From: Lachnospiraceae bacterium UBA1818
GTDB lineage: Bacteria > Bacillota > Clostridia > Lachnospirales > Lachnospiraceae
NCBI GenBank assembly: GCA_904419285.1
Contig: CAJFQZ010000008.1
Coordinates: 86,253-150,252, forward strand
Reading direction: 5' to 3'
Length of the DNA stretch: 64,000 nucleotides
In this document: piece by piece, positions 55,259 to 63,342 of the stretch
Numbering within the stretch: the first letter of the stretch is position 1
Layout: every line of letters begins with the position of its first letter
The notes under the pieces: generated by a model
The model's database searches: none
Told to the model about the DNA's origin: nothing
What the model saw: only the letters and a program-made list of their open reading frames with translations
Translations under genes and position numbers: made by a program

Positions 55259-55317
55259 CGGGAGACATGCACGGAAAGCAGAATCTCAGAAACTGCCTCT
55301 TAAAACAGCAGGGATAT

Positions 55318-55352
55318 AGAAAAACCGCAGTTCTTACAGCTGCGGTTTTTCT
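55318..55352. terminator. Bidirectional terminator between convergent genes
   Basis: Perfect 13-bp stem AGAAAAACCGCAG/CTGCGGTTTTTCT (55318-55330 and 55340-55352) with U-rich ends on both strands. One arm encodes the last residues of the recombinase-like gene. Confidence 0.85.
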
Positions 55353-56230
55353 ATTCTCATCTTCACAAGATCATTTGCTTTTTTTCTGAGATTTCCCTGA
55401 TAGCTTAAGCCCCGGTAGCGCCGGATCTGGATCTCAGTGCGCCCCATCTGCCCCGCCACCTGCCTGGAGGACGCTCCATAGGAGAACAGATTAAAGGCAC
55501 AGCAGTTCCTCACCGCCTCGGCGCTGCAGCTTCTGATCCCCGCCGCCGCGCAGTACTTCTTCATCATACGGCTGATATACATTCCGTTCAGCCTCCTCCC
55601 TCTGCGGTTGTAAAAGAGGCTGGGATGGGGCTCTCTTGCCGCCATATATTCCTTCAGGATCTCCCACGCATCTTCCGGTATATAGCAGGGCTCTCTTCTC
55701 CGCGGCAGGAATACATATGCTCCGTCATCGTACAGGGCAAAATCCTCCTCGCCGTTCAGTTCTGTGATCTCAGTAGATGACAGACCTGCACGGTACATCA
55801 GCGTCAGGATCGTGTACGCCATAAGATCCTTTTCAGCCGCTTTCAACAGGGCGTCCATCTCTTCTACCGGGACAGATCTCGCAAGCGCATCTTCCTTCGC
55901 CAGATCCTTCAGATAAGGATAGAAAGGATCGCTCCTTCCGCTGTCTTCCCCGTCATATTCCACGAGAAACTGCGCGAAAGAATGCAGTTCACGGAACTTT
56001 TTCGTCAGTGTCAGAGGACTGATCCTTCCCTCCGAGATCCGATCCCGCATTTTCTCATAGTAACGCCGGACATCCTCCTCTTCCGCCCTGTCAAAGGGCT
56101 TCCCGGTCATCCTGCAGAATTCCCGGATGTCAGACCGGTAGGACGCCTCTGTAGTGGAGCTTTTAAACCTGTTTCTGAATAAATTCCATAGTTCGGTATT
56201 GACAAATTCCTGTTCACAGTTCTGGCTCAA
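55334..56230 (-). CDS. Tyrosine recombinase-fold protein with degenerate active site
   Basis: The 298 residues have a SAM-like N-terminal core-binding domain (about 10-110) and a catalytic-type domain (about 120-285) with LFYNRRGRRLNGMYISRMMK. The expected residues are partly lost: Arg-I position is Ser151 (MYRAGLSSTEI), the HxxR motif reads EAVR (Glu238, Arg241), the LGH histidine is Arg264, while Tyr272 remains. DNA strand exchange is doubtful; a DNA-binding role is possible. The start is TTG 56230, nine bases after AGGAGG, because upstream ATG/TTG codons lie inside its own promoter. Confidence 0.8.
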   Translation of the reverse strand: MSQNCEQEFVNTELWNLFRNRFKSSTTEASYRSDIREFCRMTGKPFDRAEEEDVRRYYEKMRDRISEGRISPLTLTKKFRELHSFAQFLVEYDGEDSGRSDPFYPYLKDLAKEDALARSVPVEEMDALLKAAEKDLMAYTILTLMYRAGLSSTEITELNGEEDFALYDDGAYVFLPRRREPCYIPEDAWEILKEYMAAREPHPSLFYNRRGRRLNGMYISRMMKKYCAAAGIRSCSAEAVRNCCAFNLFSYGASSRQVAGQMGRTEIQIRRYRGLSYQGNLRKKANDLVKMRIEKPQL

Positions 56231-56279
56231 CAGTCCGGCCCTCCTCTCCTTGTTCAATATTTCTCCCGATTTGTTAATA

Positions 56280-56308
56280 GTATTATTCATACTATAACAT
56301 TCTGTCAA
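56280..56308 (-). promoter_or_regulatory. Sigma-A promoter of the recombinase-like gene
   Basis: Minus strand perfect TTGACA (56303-56308), 17 bases, TAATAC (56280-56285). The -35 shares bases with the preceding terminator's U-run. Confidence 0.7.
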
Positions 56309-56356
56309 AGAAAAGACAAGGCTGCATCTGCAGAATAGTCTCAGATGCAGCCTTGT
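56305..56356 (-). terminator. Terminator after the 76-residue protein gene
   Basis: Perfect 15-bp stem (arms 56342-56356 and 56316-56330) with an 11-base loop, followed by CTTTTCTTT on the minus strand. Confidence 0.88.
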
Positions 56357-56359
56357 TTC

Positions 56360-56590
56360 CTATTCGTCGAATTCCAGCACCGCAATGTGGAACTGCGGCG
56401 TCTCCTTTAACTCCTTCACGGTCCCCTTCCGTGTCTTAAGCCGCTCTGCCTGACGGAAGTTTGCGCTCATTCCGAGTGCATGTTCGATCGTGTAATAATA
56501 CGAAGAAGGCAGGACGCCCTCTGTCACGTTCACGACCATTCCCGGTTTCAGCGCTTTCGTGTCCTCAATTGTAAATTCCATTGTCCGCAT
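56360..56590 (-). CDS. Conserved-looking small protein of unknown function
   Basis: 76 residues, soluble, no signal peptide, likely beta-rich (KPGMVVNVTEGVLPSSYYYTI near 15-35; FHIAVLEFDE at the end) with a Lys/Arg-rich middle (ERLKTRKGTVKELK). AGGAGA lies upstream of ATG 56590; an ATG three codons on is possible. It is 67 bases after the cupin gene with no terminator between, so they are probably co-transcribed. Family not recognised. Confidence 0.7.
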   Translation of the reverse strand: MRTMEFTIEDTKALKPGMVVNVTEGVLPSSYYYTIEHALGMSANFRQAERLKTRKGTVKELKETPQFHIAVLEFDE

Positions 56591-56657
56591 GCTTCTCTTC
56601 TCTCCTGTCTGACTGTAGAATGCTGATGCAGCGATCCATCTGCCGCGATCCGGCTGA

Positions 56658-56984
56658 TCAATCGTAAATGATCAGAGCCATGAAGACAAGATTCTCGTCT
56701 CCGGTGTTCTCCAGTCCATGGCCGCATCCATTCGGAGTGTATGTAATATCTCCTGCTTTGACCGGACGTACTGTTCCATTGTCATTATAATCCCCTTTGC
56801 CTGAAAGGATGTAATATGTCTCGCTCTCTCCATGATGCTCATGGTAGCCCAGGGAACATCCCGGCTCGATCGTCACCTCTGAATAGAGTCCGCATTTCCC
56901 GTTCAATTCCTTCTCTCCGAGGATGTCCTTGATCAGAACGTGGCCTTTTCCGCCTGCCATATTTTCTACTCGTCTAATCTCCAT
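56658..56984 (-). CDS. Small single-domain cupin
   Basis: The 108 residues form one cupin barrel: motif 1 GYHEHHGESETYYILSG, with three metal-ligand candidates His-His-His/Glu, and motif 2 GDITYTPNGCGHGLENTG. Such proteins bind a metal and serve as sugar or oxidoreductive enzymes or sensors; substrate unknown. ATG 56984 is chosen since AGGGAGTG is six bases upstream and overlaps the alternative GTG. It lies downstream of the aldo/keto reductase. Confidence 0.88.
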   Translation of the reverse strand: MEIRRVENMAGGKGHVLIKDILGEKELNGKCGLYSEVTIEPGCSLGYHEHHGESETYYILSGKGDYNDNGTVRPVKAGDITYTPNGCGHGLENTGDENLVFMALIIYD

Positions 56985-57022
56985 CTTTTTCACTCCCTGC
57001 TGTTTTTTCTCTTTTACGGGTT

Positions 57023-57050
57023 ACAGGCGGCTCCTGACGAAGCCGCCTGT
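57023..57050 (-). terminator. Hairpin after the aldo/keto reductase
   Basis: Perfect 10-bp stem ACAGGCGGCT/AGCCGCCTGT with an eight-base loop. No U-run follows, so it may be only a weak terminator. A TATAAT at 57054-57059 lies just before it. Confidence 0.45.
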
Positions 57051-57059
57051 ACCATTATA

Positions 57060-58193
57060 CTATAATCCTAACTTTTCTGCAAAGTCTGACATTGCCTCTG
57101 AGATTTTGATCTGCTGCGGACAGACAGCCTCACAGCTCCGGCATCCGATGCAGGCGCTGGGCTTCTTGTCATCCGGATAGGAAGAAAGTGCCATCGGCGC
57201 GATGAAACCGCCCTCTGTAAAGCAGTGTTCATTGTAAAGTTTCAGAAGTTCCGGAATGTCAAGCCCCTGCGGGCAGTGGCTCACGCAGTAGTGGCACGCT
57301 GTACACGGAAGAGTCTTTTTCTCCAGCATTTTATCCGCAATCCCGAGAAGTGTCTTCATTTCTTCCTCATTCAGCGGCTTATCCTCTTCATATGTACGGA
57401 TATTTGCCTGGAGCTGTTCCATATTGGACATGCCTGACAGCACGACCTTCACCTCCGGAAGGCTCTGAAGGAACCGGAACGCCCATGCAGGCGTCTCTTC
57501 ATCCGGACGCATCTCCCTTAATTTCTTTGTGTTCTCTTCCGAGAGCGACGCCAGCTTTCCTCCACGCAGCGGCTCCATAACCCATACCGGGATATCGTGC
57601 TCTTTTATGAGCTCTACTTTGGCTTTTGCATCCTGGAAGCTCCAGTCAAGATAGTTGAGCTGAAGCTGGCAGAACTCCATGTCTTTCCCATAAGCGTCAA
57701 GGAACCTCTTGATCACATCATAGCTTCCATGAGCCGAAAATCCCAGATGGCGGATCCTTCCGTTCTTCTTCTGTTCGATCAGATAATCATAGATTCCATA
57801 TTTCTCGTCCAGATATGCGTCGATATTCATCTCGCAGACATTGTGGAACAGATAGAAGTCAAAGTACTCGACCTGGCATTTCTTCAGCTGTTCCTCGAAG
57901 ATCTCTTCCACCTTGTCCATGTTGGAGAGGTCGTAGCCCGGGAACTTCGTTGCAAGATAGAAGTTCTCTCTCGGATACTTCTTCAGTGCATTTCCCATGA
58001 CGATCTCCGACTGTCCGCCGTGATATCCCCATGCGGTGTCATAGTAGTTAATGCCGTGCTCCATTGCATAGGCGACCATCTCTTCTGCGGCCGCTGTGTC
58101 GATCTTAGAATCGTCTCCGTCGATAACCGGAAGACGCATCGCTCCCATTCCGAGCCCGGAAAGCTTTAAATCCTGAAAATCTCTGTAAATCAT
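57060..58193 (-). CDS. Aldo/keto reductase with C-terminal 2x[4Fe-4S] ferredoxin domain
   Basis: Predicted NAD(P)H- or ferredoxin-linked oxidoreductase, substrate unknown. The 377 residues have a TIM-barrel AKR domain (1-280; catalytic-type YYDTAWGYHGGQSE and GFSAHG) and a ferredoxin-like domain with CTACHYCVSHCP and CIGCRSCEAVCP, each fit to ligate a [4Fe-4S] cluster. AAGGAG precedes the ATG by nine bases. This architecture is common in anaerobic Firmicutes. Confidence 0.92.
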   Translation of the reverse strand: MIYRDFQDLKLSGLGMGAMRLPVIDGDDSKIDTAAAEEMVAYAMEHGINYYDTAWGYHGGQSEIVMGNALKKYPRENFYLATKFPGYDLSNMDKVEEIFEEQLKKCQVEYFDFYLFHNVCEMNIDAYLDEKYGIYDYLIEQKKNGRIRHLGFSAHGSYDVIKRFLDAYGKDMEFCQLQLNYLDWSFQDAKAKVELIKEHDIPVWVMEPLRGGKLASLSEENTKKLREMRPDEETPAWAFRFLQSLPEVKVVLSGMSNMEQLQANIRTYEEDKPLNEEEMKTLLGIADKMLEKKTLPCTACHYCVSHCPQGLDIPELLKLYNEHCFTEGGFIAPMALSSYPDDKKPSACIGCRSCEAVCPQQIKISEAMSDFAEKLGL

Positions 58194-58266
58194 AAGCTCA
58201 TACTCCTTTTTCTCAGTTCAGACAGCAGAATGCCTGACGGCACGCTGCACCTTCTTTTCCGTTTAA

Positions 58267-58295
58267 ATTATAGCGTCTTTTCCGGGCATTGTCTA
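58267..58295 (-). promoter_or_regulatory. Sigma-A-type promoter of the aldo/keto reductase
   Basis: Minus strand TAGACA (58290-58295), 17 bases, TATAAT (58267-58272). Confidence 0.6.
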
Positions 58296-58342
58296 ATACT
58301 TGTAAAAAATAGAATGGTATGCTTTTTTCCTATAATATTTTT

Positions 58343-58960
58343 TCACCGTATAAAATTCGTCGGGCTGAACGGCTCCTGCTCCGGCAGACCGTACTTCTCT
58401 TTCCCGAGTGCAATGCTCTTCATAAGAAATGTCATATTCCTTGCCAGAGTCCGCATCGTCTGCAGTCCTTCTCCGTCCTGCTCCGCTTCCCCCTGGGCTC
58501 TTCCGTGGATGCTGTTCCAGTACTGGCTGGACGCCACCGGCATACCGCAGATCGTAAAATACTTGTTCAGCTCATCAAATGTCGCTGAGAGACCGCCTCT
58601 TCTGGCTGCCACGACAGCTGCTCCTACTTTCATCGTCTTATCAAATGATGTGCTGTAGAAAAGGCGGTCGAGGAACGCGATCAGGGTTGCGTTCGCAGAT
58701 GCATAATACACAGGGCTTGCCACGACGAGTCCGTCGCACTCTTCAAATTTCGGCGCCGCCTCATTTACTGCATCGTCGAATACACATCTTCCCTTTTCAG
58801 AACATGAATTGCAGGCGATACAGCCGCGGATCGGTTTATTTCCGATCTGAAGGATCTCTGTCTCCACCTCTTCCTTCTGAAATATCTTCTCCATCTCATG
58901 CAGGGCAATATATGTATTTCCCTTTGCATGCGGGCTTCCATTGATCATCAATACTTTCAT
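58343..58960 (-). CDS. NADPH-dependent FMN reductase / iron-sulfur flavoprotein family
   Basis: Flavodoxin-like fold oxidoreductase. The 205 residues have the FMN-phosphate loop NGSPHAKGNTY (7-17), then CIACNSCSEKGRC (C-x2-C-x2-C-x5-C near 47-59), the compact cluster motif of iron-sulfur flavoproteins, and SPVYYASANA. This suggests FMN plus one [4Fe-4S] and electron transfer in an anaerobe. AGGAGG precedes the ATG. Confidence 0.88.
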   Translation of the reverse strand: MKVLMINGSPHAKGNTYIALHEMEKIFQKEEVETEILQIGNKPIRGCIACNSCSEKGRCVFDDAVNEAAPKFEECDGLVVASPVYYASANATLIAFLDRLFYSTSFDKTMKVGAAVVAARRGGLSATFDELNKYFTICGMPVASSQYWNSIHGRAQGEAEQDGEGLQTMRTLARNMTFLMKSIALGKEKYGLPEQEPFSPTNFIR

Positions 58961-58980
58961 TTCACTGCCTCCTGTTCTTC

Positions 58981-59013
58981 AAAACAGACCGATCCAGCAA
59001 TGGACCGGTCTGT
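58981..59013 (-). terminator. Terminator after the ribbon-helix-helix gene
   Basis: 12-bp stem (arms 59002-59013 and 58984-58995, one G-U) with a six-base loop and TTTTG on the minus strand. Confidence 0.75.
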
Positions 59014-59015
59014 CT

Positions 59016-59219
59016 TTATTTAATATCCAATTCGGGCGGTTCGTCAAGATGTTCTGAAACATATTTCCCGTTTTTCTTTCTCTGCCTCACACACTCCGTC
59101 AGCAGATATTCGATCTGTCCGTTGACCGAGCGGAAATCATCCTCTGCCCAGGCTGCTATGGCATCGTACAGTTTCGCTGAGAGTCTGAGCGGGATCTGTT
59201 TCTTCTTATTGTCTGCCAT
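59016..59219 (-). CDS. Small Arc/ribbon-helix-helix-type protein
   Basis: 67 residues with an RHH pattern: strand [32 protein letters not shown] (parts: [36 protein letters not shown]), as in Arc-like DNA-binding proteins. It starts one base after the SPFH stop, so translation is probably coupled. A palindrome over the SPFH promoter could be its operator (inference). Confidence 0.82.
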   Translation of the reverse strand: MADNKKKQIPLRLSAKLYDAIAAWAEDDFRSVNGQIEYLLTECVRQRKKNGKYVSEHLDEPPELDIK

Positions 59220-59220
59220 A

Positions 59221-60249
59221 TCAGTACAGGCTGCCTGAATTCACGACCGGCTGGGCATCCCGGTTGCCGCAGAGCACTACGAGCAGATTGGACACCATGG
59301 CAGCCTTCCGTTCCTCGTCCAGTTCCACAACGCCTTTCTCGTTCAGGCGCTCCAGCGCCATCTCGACCATGCCGACCGCACCGTCCACGATCATCTTTCT
59401 CGCGTCCACAACCGCTGACGCCTGCTGCCGCTGGAGCATGACCGCTGCGATCTCCGGCGCATAGGCAAGATAGGTGATGCGCGCCTCGATCACTTCCAGT
59501 CCGGCTTCCTCCACTCTCTTCTGGATCTCATCCCGGATCCTGGCAGCAACGACCTCGCTGGATCCTCTCAGGCTTCCCTCATCTGCGATCCCGTCCCCGG
59601 TCGTATCCACATTCGGCGCCACATCGTAAGGATAGATGCGTACGATATTCCTCAGGGCCGTATCACACTGCAGGGACAGGTATTCCTTATAGTTGTCAAC
59701 ATTGAACACCGCCTTGGCCGTATCCACCACTCGCCACATGACCGCGATGCCGATCTCCACCGGATTGCCGAGGCAGTCATTGATCTTCTGCCGGTTATTA
59801 TTGAGTGTCATGATCTTAAGCGAGATCTTCTTTCCCGTGCCAGACATATCGATCTCTGTCTTTCCCACGTTAAGGGCCAGCGACAGAGCCGACTTTGACG
59901 CACTGTTGTCTACGTCACCGCTCTGGTGCAGATGTGTATCCGCCGCAGGGTTCACGCTCGTACAGAACGGATTCACATAATAGAATCCCTCATTTTTCAG
60001 CGTGCCGACATATTTTCCAAACAGTGTCAGGACAAGGGCCTCCTGCGGCTTCAGCACTTTCAGTCCGCAGTACGGGATCCATCCGAGGCAGACCCACACG
60101 ATACTGATGACGAGAAGCGCCGGACTTCTTCCGTCGCCCACCAATATCCCGCCGAATACACATCCTGCGATAGCCGCCACATAAAGCAGCGTAGTCAGGA
60201 TCAATACAAGCATGCCTTTCTTTTTGTTCTCCAGTAATTTTTCTTTCAT
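59221..60249 (-). CDS. SPFH/Band 7 domain membrane protein
   Basis: Stomatin/prohibitin-like membrane scaffold, function unknown in this family. The 342 residues have two N-terminal transmembrane segments (about 12-34 and 43-62), an SPFH domain (about 65-260; [38 protein letters not shown] in part) and a helical C-terminus. AGGAGG precedes the ATG by eight bases. Co-transcribed with the RHH gene. Confidence 0.9.
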   Translation of the reverse strand: MKEKLLENKKKGMLVLILTTLLYVAAIAGCVFGGILVGDGRSPALLVISIVWVCLGWIPYCGLKVLKPQEALVLTLFGKYVGTLKNEGFYYVNPFCTSVNPAADTHLHQSGDVDNSASKSALSLALNVGKTEIDMSGTGKKISLKIMTLNNNRQKINDCLGNPVEIGIAVMWRVVDTAKAVFNVDNYKEYLSLQCDTALRNIVRIYPYDVAPNVDTTGDGIADEGSLRGSSEVVAARIRDEIQKRVEEAGLEVIEARITYLAYAPEIAAVMLQRQQASAVVDARKMIVDGAVGMVEMALERLNEKGVVELDEERKAAMVSNLLVVLCGNRDAQPVVNSGSLY

Positions 60250-60280
60250 CCTTCATTCCTCCTCACAGAGACTATCTTTT

Positions 60281-60299
60281 TGATATCATCATAATATCA
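60281..60299 (-). promoter_or_regulatory. Palindrome over the SPFH promoter
   Basis: TGATAT (60281-60286) and ATATCA (60294-60299) are separated by seven bases and cover the -10 element. Confidence 0.45.
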
Positions 60300-60319
60300 T
60301 ATTGCATTTTCCTTGTAAA
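60291..60319 (-). promoter_or_regulatory. Sigma-A promoter of the SPFH-RHH operon
   Basis: Minus strand TTTACA (60314-60319), 17 bases, TATTAT (60291-60296). Confidence 0.7.
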
Positions 60320-60335
60320 GAGAAATGCTGTATTT

Positions 60336-61736
60336 CTAATAAAAAGAATGGATCTCCTCATACCATTTTTCCGCTTCACCGTCTGTCTCACTGTTGATAT
60401 ATACGGGACCATCCTCAGTATCGATCACAAGGATCGGCTCATATCCTGTGTAGAGGAACATCCTGCACATTCCAGTCTCATTTCCCTTGAATCTGCCAAT
60501 ATTCTGCCGGCTGTCCGACACTCCGTTCGTCCTGCGGTATTCATCCTCAGGCAGCTCGTCGATCAGTCTGACGCCCAGTATTTCCCCATAAGAAAGGGAA
60601 AGATCTGTATACCCGGATGTAATGCTGAGCCCATCCTCCTGCACCTCCATCTGGATCGGCACAAAATCCAGCTTCAACATCTCCACGCACAGCCAGATCA
60701 GACATACCGCCGTCACTGCGATCCCCGCTGCCATCCATGCCTTTCCCGCCGGTCTTGCCAGGTTGACTGTGTAGTTCCAGGAACAGGCCCAGTCCTGTAC
60801 AAACACCCGTTTATCACTGGGATTGCTGTACCATCCGTTCTTCCAGTAGATATCGTCGTCTGTATAAAGCGGAGCTGTATTCTGCGCCAACAGTCCTTCC
60901 TTTCTGCGATGGATATAGAGAAACCCGAGAAGGAAAAACACGATCGGAATGCCTTCCAGCACAACATAGACGATATAAGCGCCGCTGCTGATCCACGCCT
61001 CATCGTTCATTGATAAGATGACTGACAGGTATGCCGCAGCATTGAAAAAGCCGCACCCTGTCATGATCCACGACCAGACATTTTTCTGCATACGGTTCAC
61101 TTCCAGATTCAATCCAGAATCCTCGCTGTACACCTTGTTCGGCATCCGGAGGAGTACCGCGTGAAGGACTCCGAACGCGGCGCCGACCACCAGACTGCAC
61201 AGAAAGAGGATCCAGCCTCCCTCATCCCCGTTCAGATACTCTTGCACCCGAGGGAAGAAACAGGGAAACAGGATAAGCATAAGGAAAAGGATATGCCATC
61301 GGGGACGGATCCCCGACTCAGCCGACTGCGCCGCTGTCCTTGTATCAGCAGTCATGATGCGGCTGCCGGTGCTTCCGATCCAGCCCTTTTCTACCTTCAG
61401 GTCATACAGCTTCCTGTGTGTTCTGTTCAGAAGAGCAATGGCTCCAATGCACATCTCCAGAAGCCAGACCGTCCACACGATAACAAACACTGACTCCCGC
61501 CAGAAACATAGTCCTCCGATCAGGATCACCGCCGCCAGATTCCAGAGGTAGAACTTTTTCGTCCGTGCATGATATCGCTCCATCATCCTTCTGACTTCTT
61601 CACCACAGGCCGCGCTCTCCGGAAGATGCACGCCCATCAGCATGCCCTCCGAGTACTTCCGCTTCCTCCCGTATACGGCATAGAAGATCCCAATTACAGA
61701 GAGGTCTACAAACAGAAATATGAGAAACAGCATCAT
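60336..61736 (-). CDS. DUF5808-containing polytopic membrane protein
   Basis: Function unknown. The 466 residues have about eight hydrophobic segments; a DUF5808-like segment (DDDIYWKNGWYSNPSDKRVFV, part: DIYWKNGWYSNPSDKRVF) near 298-325; and a C-terminal PH-like domain (about 375-466). ATG 61736 is nine bases after GGAGG and four bases after the GntR stop, so the two genes form an operon typical of YtrA-type regulators with membrane proteins. Confidence 0.82.
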   Translation of the reverse strand: MMLFLIFLFVDLSVIGIFYAVYGRKRKYSEGMLMGVHLPESAACGEEVRRMMERYHARTKKFYLWNLAAVILIGGLCFWRESVFVIVWTVWLLEMCIGAIALLNRTHRKLYDLKVEKGWIGSTGSRIMTADTRTAAQSAESGIRPRWHILFLMLILFPCFFPRVQEYLNGDEGGWILFLCSLVVGAAFGVLHAVLLRMPNKVYSEDSGLNLEVNRMQKNVWSWIMTGCGFFNAAAYLSVILSMNDEAWISSGAYIVYVVLEGIPIVFFLLGFLYIHRRKEGLLAQNTAPLYTDDDIYWKNGWYSNPSDKRVFVQDWACSWNYTVNLARPAGKAWMAAGIAVTAVCLIWLCVEMLKLDFVPIQMEVQEDGLSITSGYTDLSLSYGEILGVRLIDELPEDEYRRTNGVSDSRQNIGRFKGNETGMCRMFLYTGYEPILVIDTEDGPVYINSETDGEAEKWYEEIHSFY

Positions 61737-61740
61737 ATTC

Positions 61741-62127
61741 TCATCCCTCCATCCCTGCAAATGCCATACTGCACAAATGAATAAACTCTTCCCGTCCGAG
61801 TCCCTTGATCTTCGCCTCGGCGCTCAAAAGCTCCAGCTCATCCTCCAGCTTTTCTCTGAATCTTTCATCCGGCTGTGCCCCGCTCTGCACGCCTGAGCGC
61901 ACAATGGCTCCCCTTCTCCGGTCCGTCTCAATAAAGCCTTCCGCCTTCAGTGTCTGATAGGCCTTGCTCACAGTCATGGAATTTACTCCAAGGTCCGCAG
62001 CCAGCTGCCGCACAGTCGGAAGGCACTCGCCCTCGGAGAGTTCTCCCCTTCCAATCCCTTTGACGATCTCGTTCCTAAGCTGGACATAGATCGGTGTTGT
62101 ACTTACAGTATCAATGCGAATAATCAT
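61741..62127 (-). CDS. GntR-family regulator, YtrA subfamily
   Basis: The 128 residues begin with the GntR winged helix (TPIYVQLRNEIVKGIGRGEL; LPTVRQLAADLGVNSMTVSKAYQ in part) and end in a short helical tail (about 85-128) rather than a ligand domain, which defines the YtrA type. ATG 62127 has GGAGGG seven bases upstream. It probably represses its own operon through the palindrome in its promoter. Confidence 0.92.
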   Translation of the reverse strand: MIIRIDTVSTTPIYVQLRNEIVKGIGRGELSEGECLPTVRQLAADLGVNSMTVSKAYQTLKAEGFIETDRRRGAIVRSGVQSGAQPDERFREKLEDELELLSAEAKIKGLGREEFIHLCSMAFAGMEG

Positions 62128-62148
62128 AAGCATCCCTCCGTTTCATAT

Positions 62149-62171
62149 TTGTATTATATCAAATAATACAA
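62149..62171 (-). promoter_or_regulatory. Operator palindrome for the YtrA-type regulator
   Basis: TTGTATTA and TAATACAA (62149-62156, 62164-62171) are perfect 8-bp arms seven bases apart and cover the -10 element. Confidence 0.7.
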
Positions 62172-62180
62172 TTAATTCAA
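62153..62180 (-). promoter_or_regulatory. Sigma-A-type promoter of gntR-DUF5808
   Basis: Minus strand TTGAAT (62175-62180), 16 bases, TATAAT (62153-62158). Confidence 0.7.
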
Positions 62181-62202
62181 CGTTTTTCGATATGCAGGAC
62201 AT

Positions 62203-62237
62203 AGAAAAACCGCACCGGTCATCAGACCAGTGCGGTT
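62203..62237 (-). terminator. Terminator after the GGGtGRT gene
   Basis: 13-bp stem (arms 62225-62237 and 62208-62220, one G-U) with a four-base loop and TTTTTC on the minus strand. Confidence 0.88.
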
Positions 62238-62263
62238 CATAAAAATCATAACATATTGTTTTA

Positions 62264-63274
62264 TTAGAATTTGCCTGCCTTTGCTGCTTCTTCTACAGAA
62301 ACTGCAACTGCAACAGTCATACCAACCATCGGGTTGTTTCCTGCTCCGATCAGACCCATCATCTCAACGTGAGCCGGTACGGAAGAGGATCCTGCGAACT
62401 GTGCGTCAGAATGCATACGTCCCATTGTATCTGTCATACCGTAGGAAGCCGGTCCTGCTGCCATGTTGTCCGGGTGAAGTGTACGTCCTGTACCACCGCC
62501 TGATGCAACAGAGAAGTATTTCTTTCCAGCCTCTACGCACTCTTTCTTGTATGTTCCTGCAACCGGGTGCTGGAAACGAGTCGGGTTCGTGGAGTTACCT
62601 GTGATGGAAACGTCAACGCCTTCCTTCCACATGATGGCAACGCCTTCGCGGACGTCGTTTGCTCCGTAGCAGTTTACTTTGGAGCGAAGTCCGTCAGAGT
62701 AAGCGATTCTCTGAACTTCTTTCAGCTCGCCTGTGAAGTAATCATACTCTGTCTGAACATATGTGAATCCGTTGATTCTGGAGATGATCTTTGCAGCGTC
62801 TTTTCCAAGACCGTTCAGGATAACGCGGAGAGGTTTCTTACGAACCTTGTTTGCCTTCTCTGCGATACCGATCGCACCCTCTGCTGCTGCGAAGGACTCA
62901 TGTCCTGCCAGGAAGCAGAAGCAGTCTGTCGTCTCTTCCAGAAGCATCTTTCCAAGGTTTCCGTGTCCAAGACCTACCTTACGCTGATCAGCAACAGATC
63001 CCGGAATACAGAAAGCCTGAAGGCCTTCTCCGATCGCTGCAGCTGCGTCTGCTGCGTTTCTGCAGTCTTTCTTGATCGCAATTGCTGCACCTGTGATGTA
63101 AGCCCAGCATGCGTTCTCGAAACAGATCGGCTGAATTCCTTTGACCTGATTGTAAACGTCCAGTCCGGCATCTTTTGTGATCTTCTCAGCCACTTCCAGA
63201 GAAGCGATACCGTAGCTGTTTAAAACTTCATTGATTTTATCAATTCTTCTTTCATATGATTCAAATAAAGCCAT
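62264..63274 (-). CDS. GGGtGRT protein
   Basis: Conserved protein of anaerobes named for its motif; function unknown. The 336 residues contain ASGGGTGRTLHPDN near 262-275 and several conserved-looking cysteines (IQPICFENACWAY, AFCIPG, TDCFCFLAGHES, KVNCYG). No signal peptide. AGGAGG precedes the ATG. It directly follows the NifU-like scaffold gene, the usual partner, pointing to iron-sulfur or metal chemistry (inference). Confidence 0.93.
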   Translation of the reverse strand: MALFESYERRIDKINEVLNSYGIASLEVAEKITKDAGLDVYNQVKGIQPICFENACWAYITGAAIAIKKDCRNAADAAAAIGEGLQAFCIPGSVADQRKVGLGHGNLGKMLLEETTDCFCFLAGHESFAAAEGAIGIAEKANKVRKKPLRVILNGLGKDAAKIISRINGFTYVQTEYDYFTGELKEVQRIAYSDGLRSKVNCYGANDVREGVAIMWKEGVDVSITGNSTNPTRFQHPVAGTYKKECVEAGKKYFSVASGGGTGRTLHPDNMAAGPASYGMTDTMGRMHSDAQFAGSSSVPAHVEMMGLIGAGNNPMVGMTVAVAVSVEEAAKAGKF

Positions 63275-63342
63275 TTATATATCCTCCTGAATTATTTACC
63301 TTTGTTGAGATTACTAAAAGCGTCGTTCCGCCGTCTTAAGTA

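Noticed and set aside
55334-56308. Integrase of a prophage or integrative element
   Set aside because: No attachment repeats, tRNA target, phage or conjugation genes surround it, and its catalytic residues are substituted.
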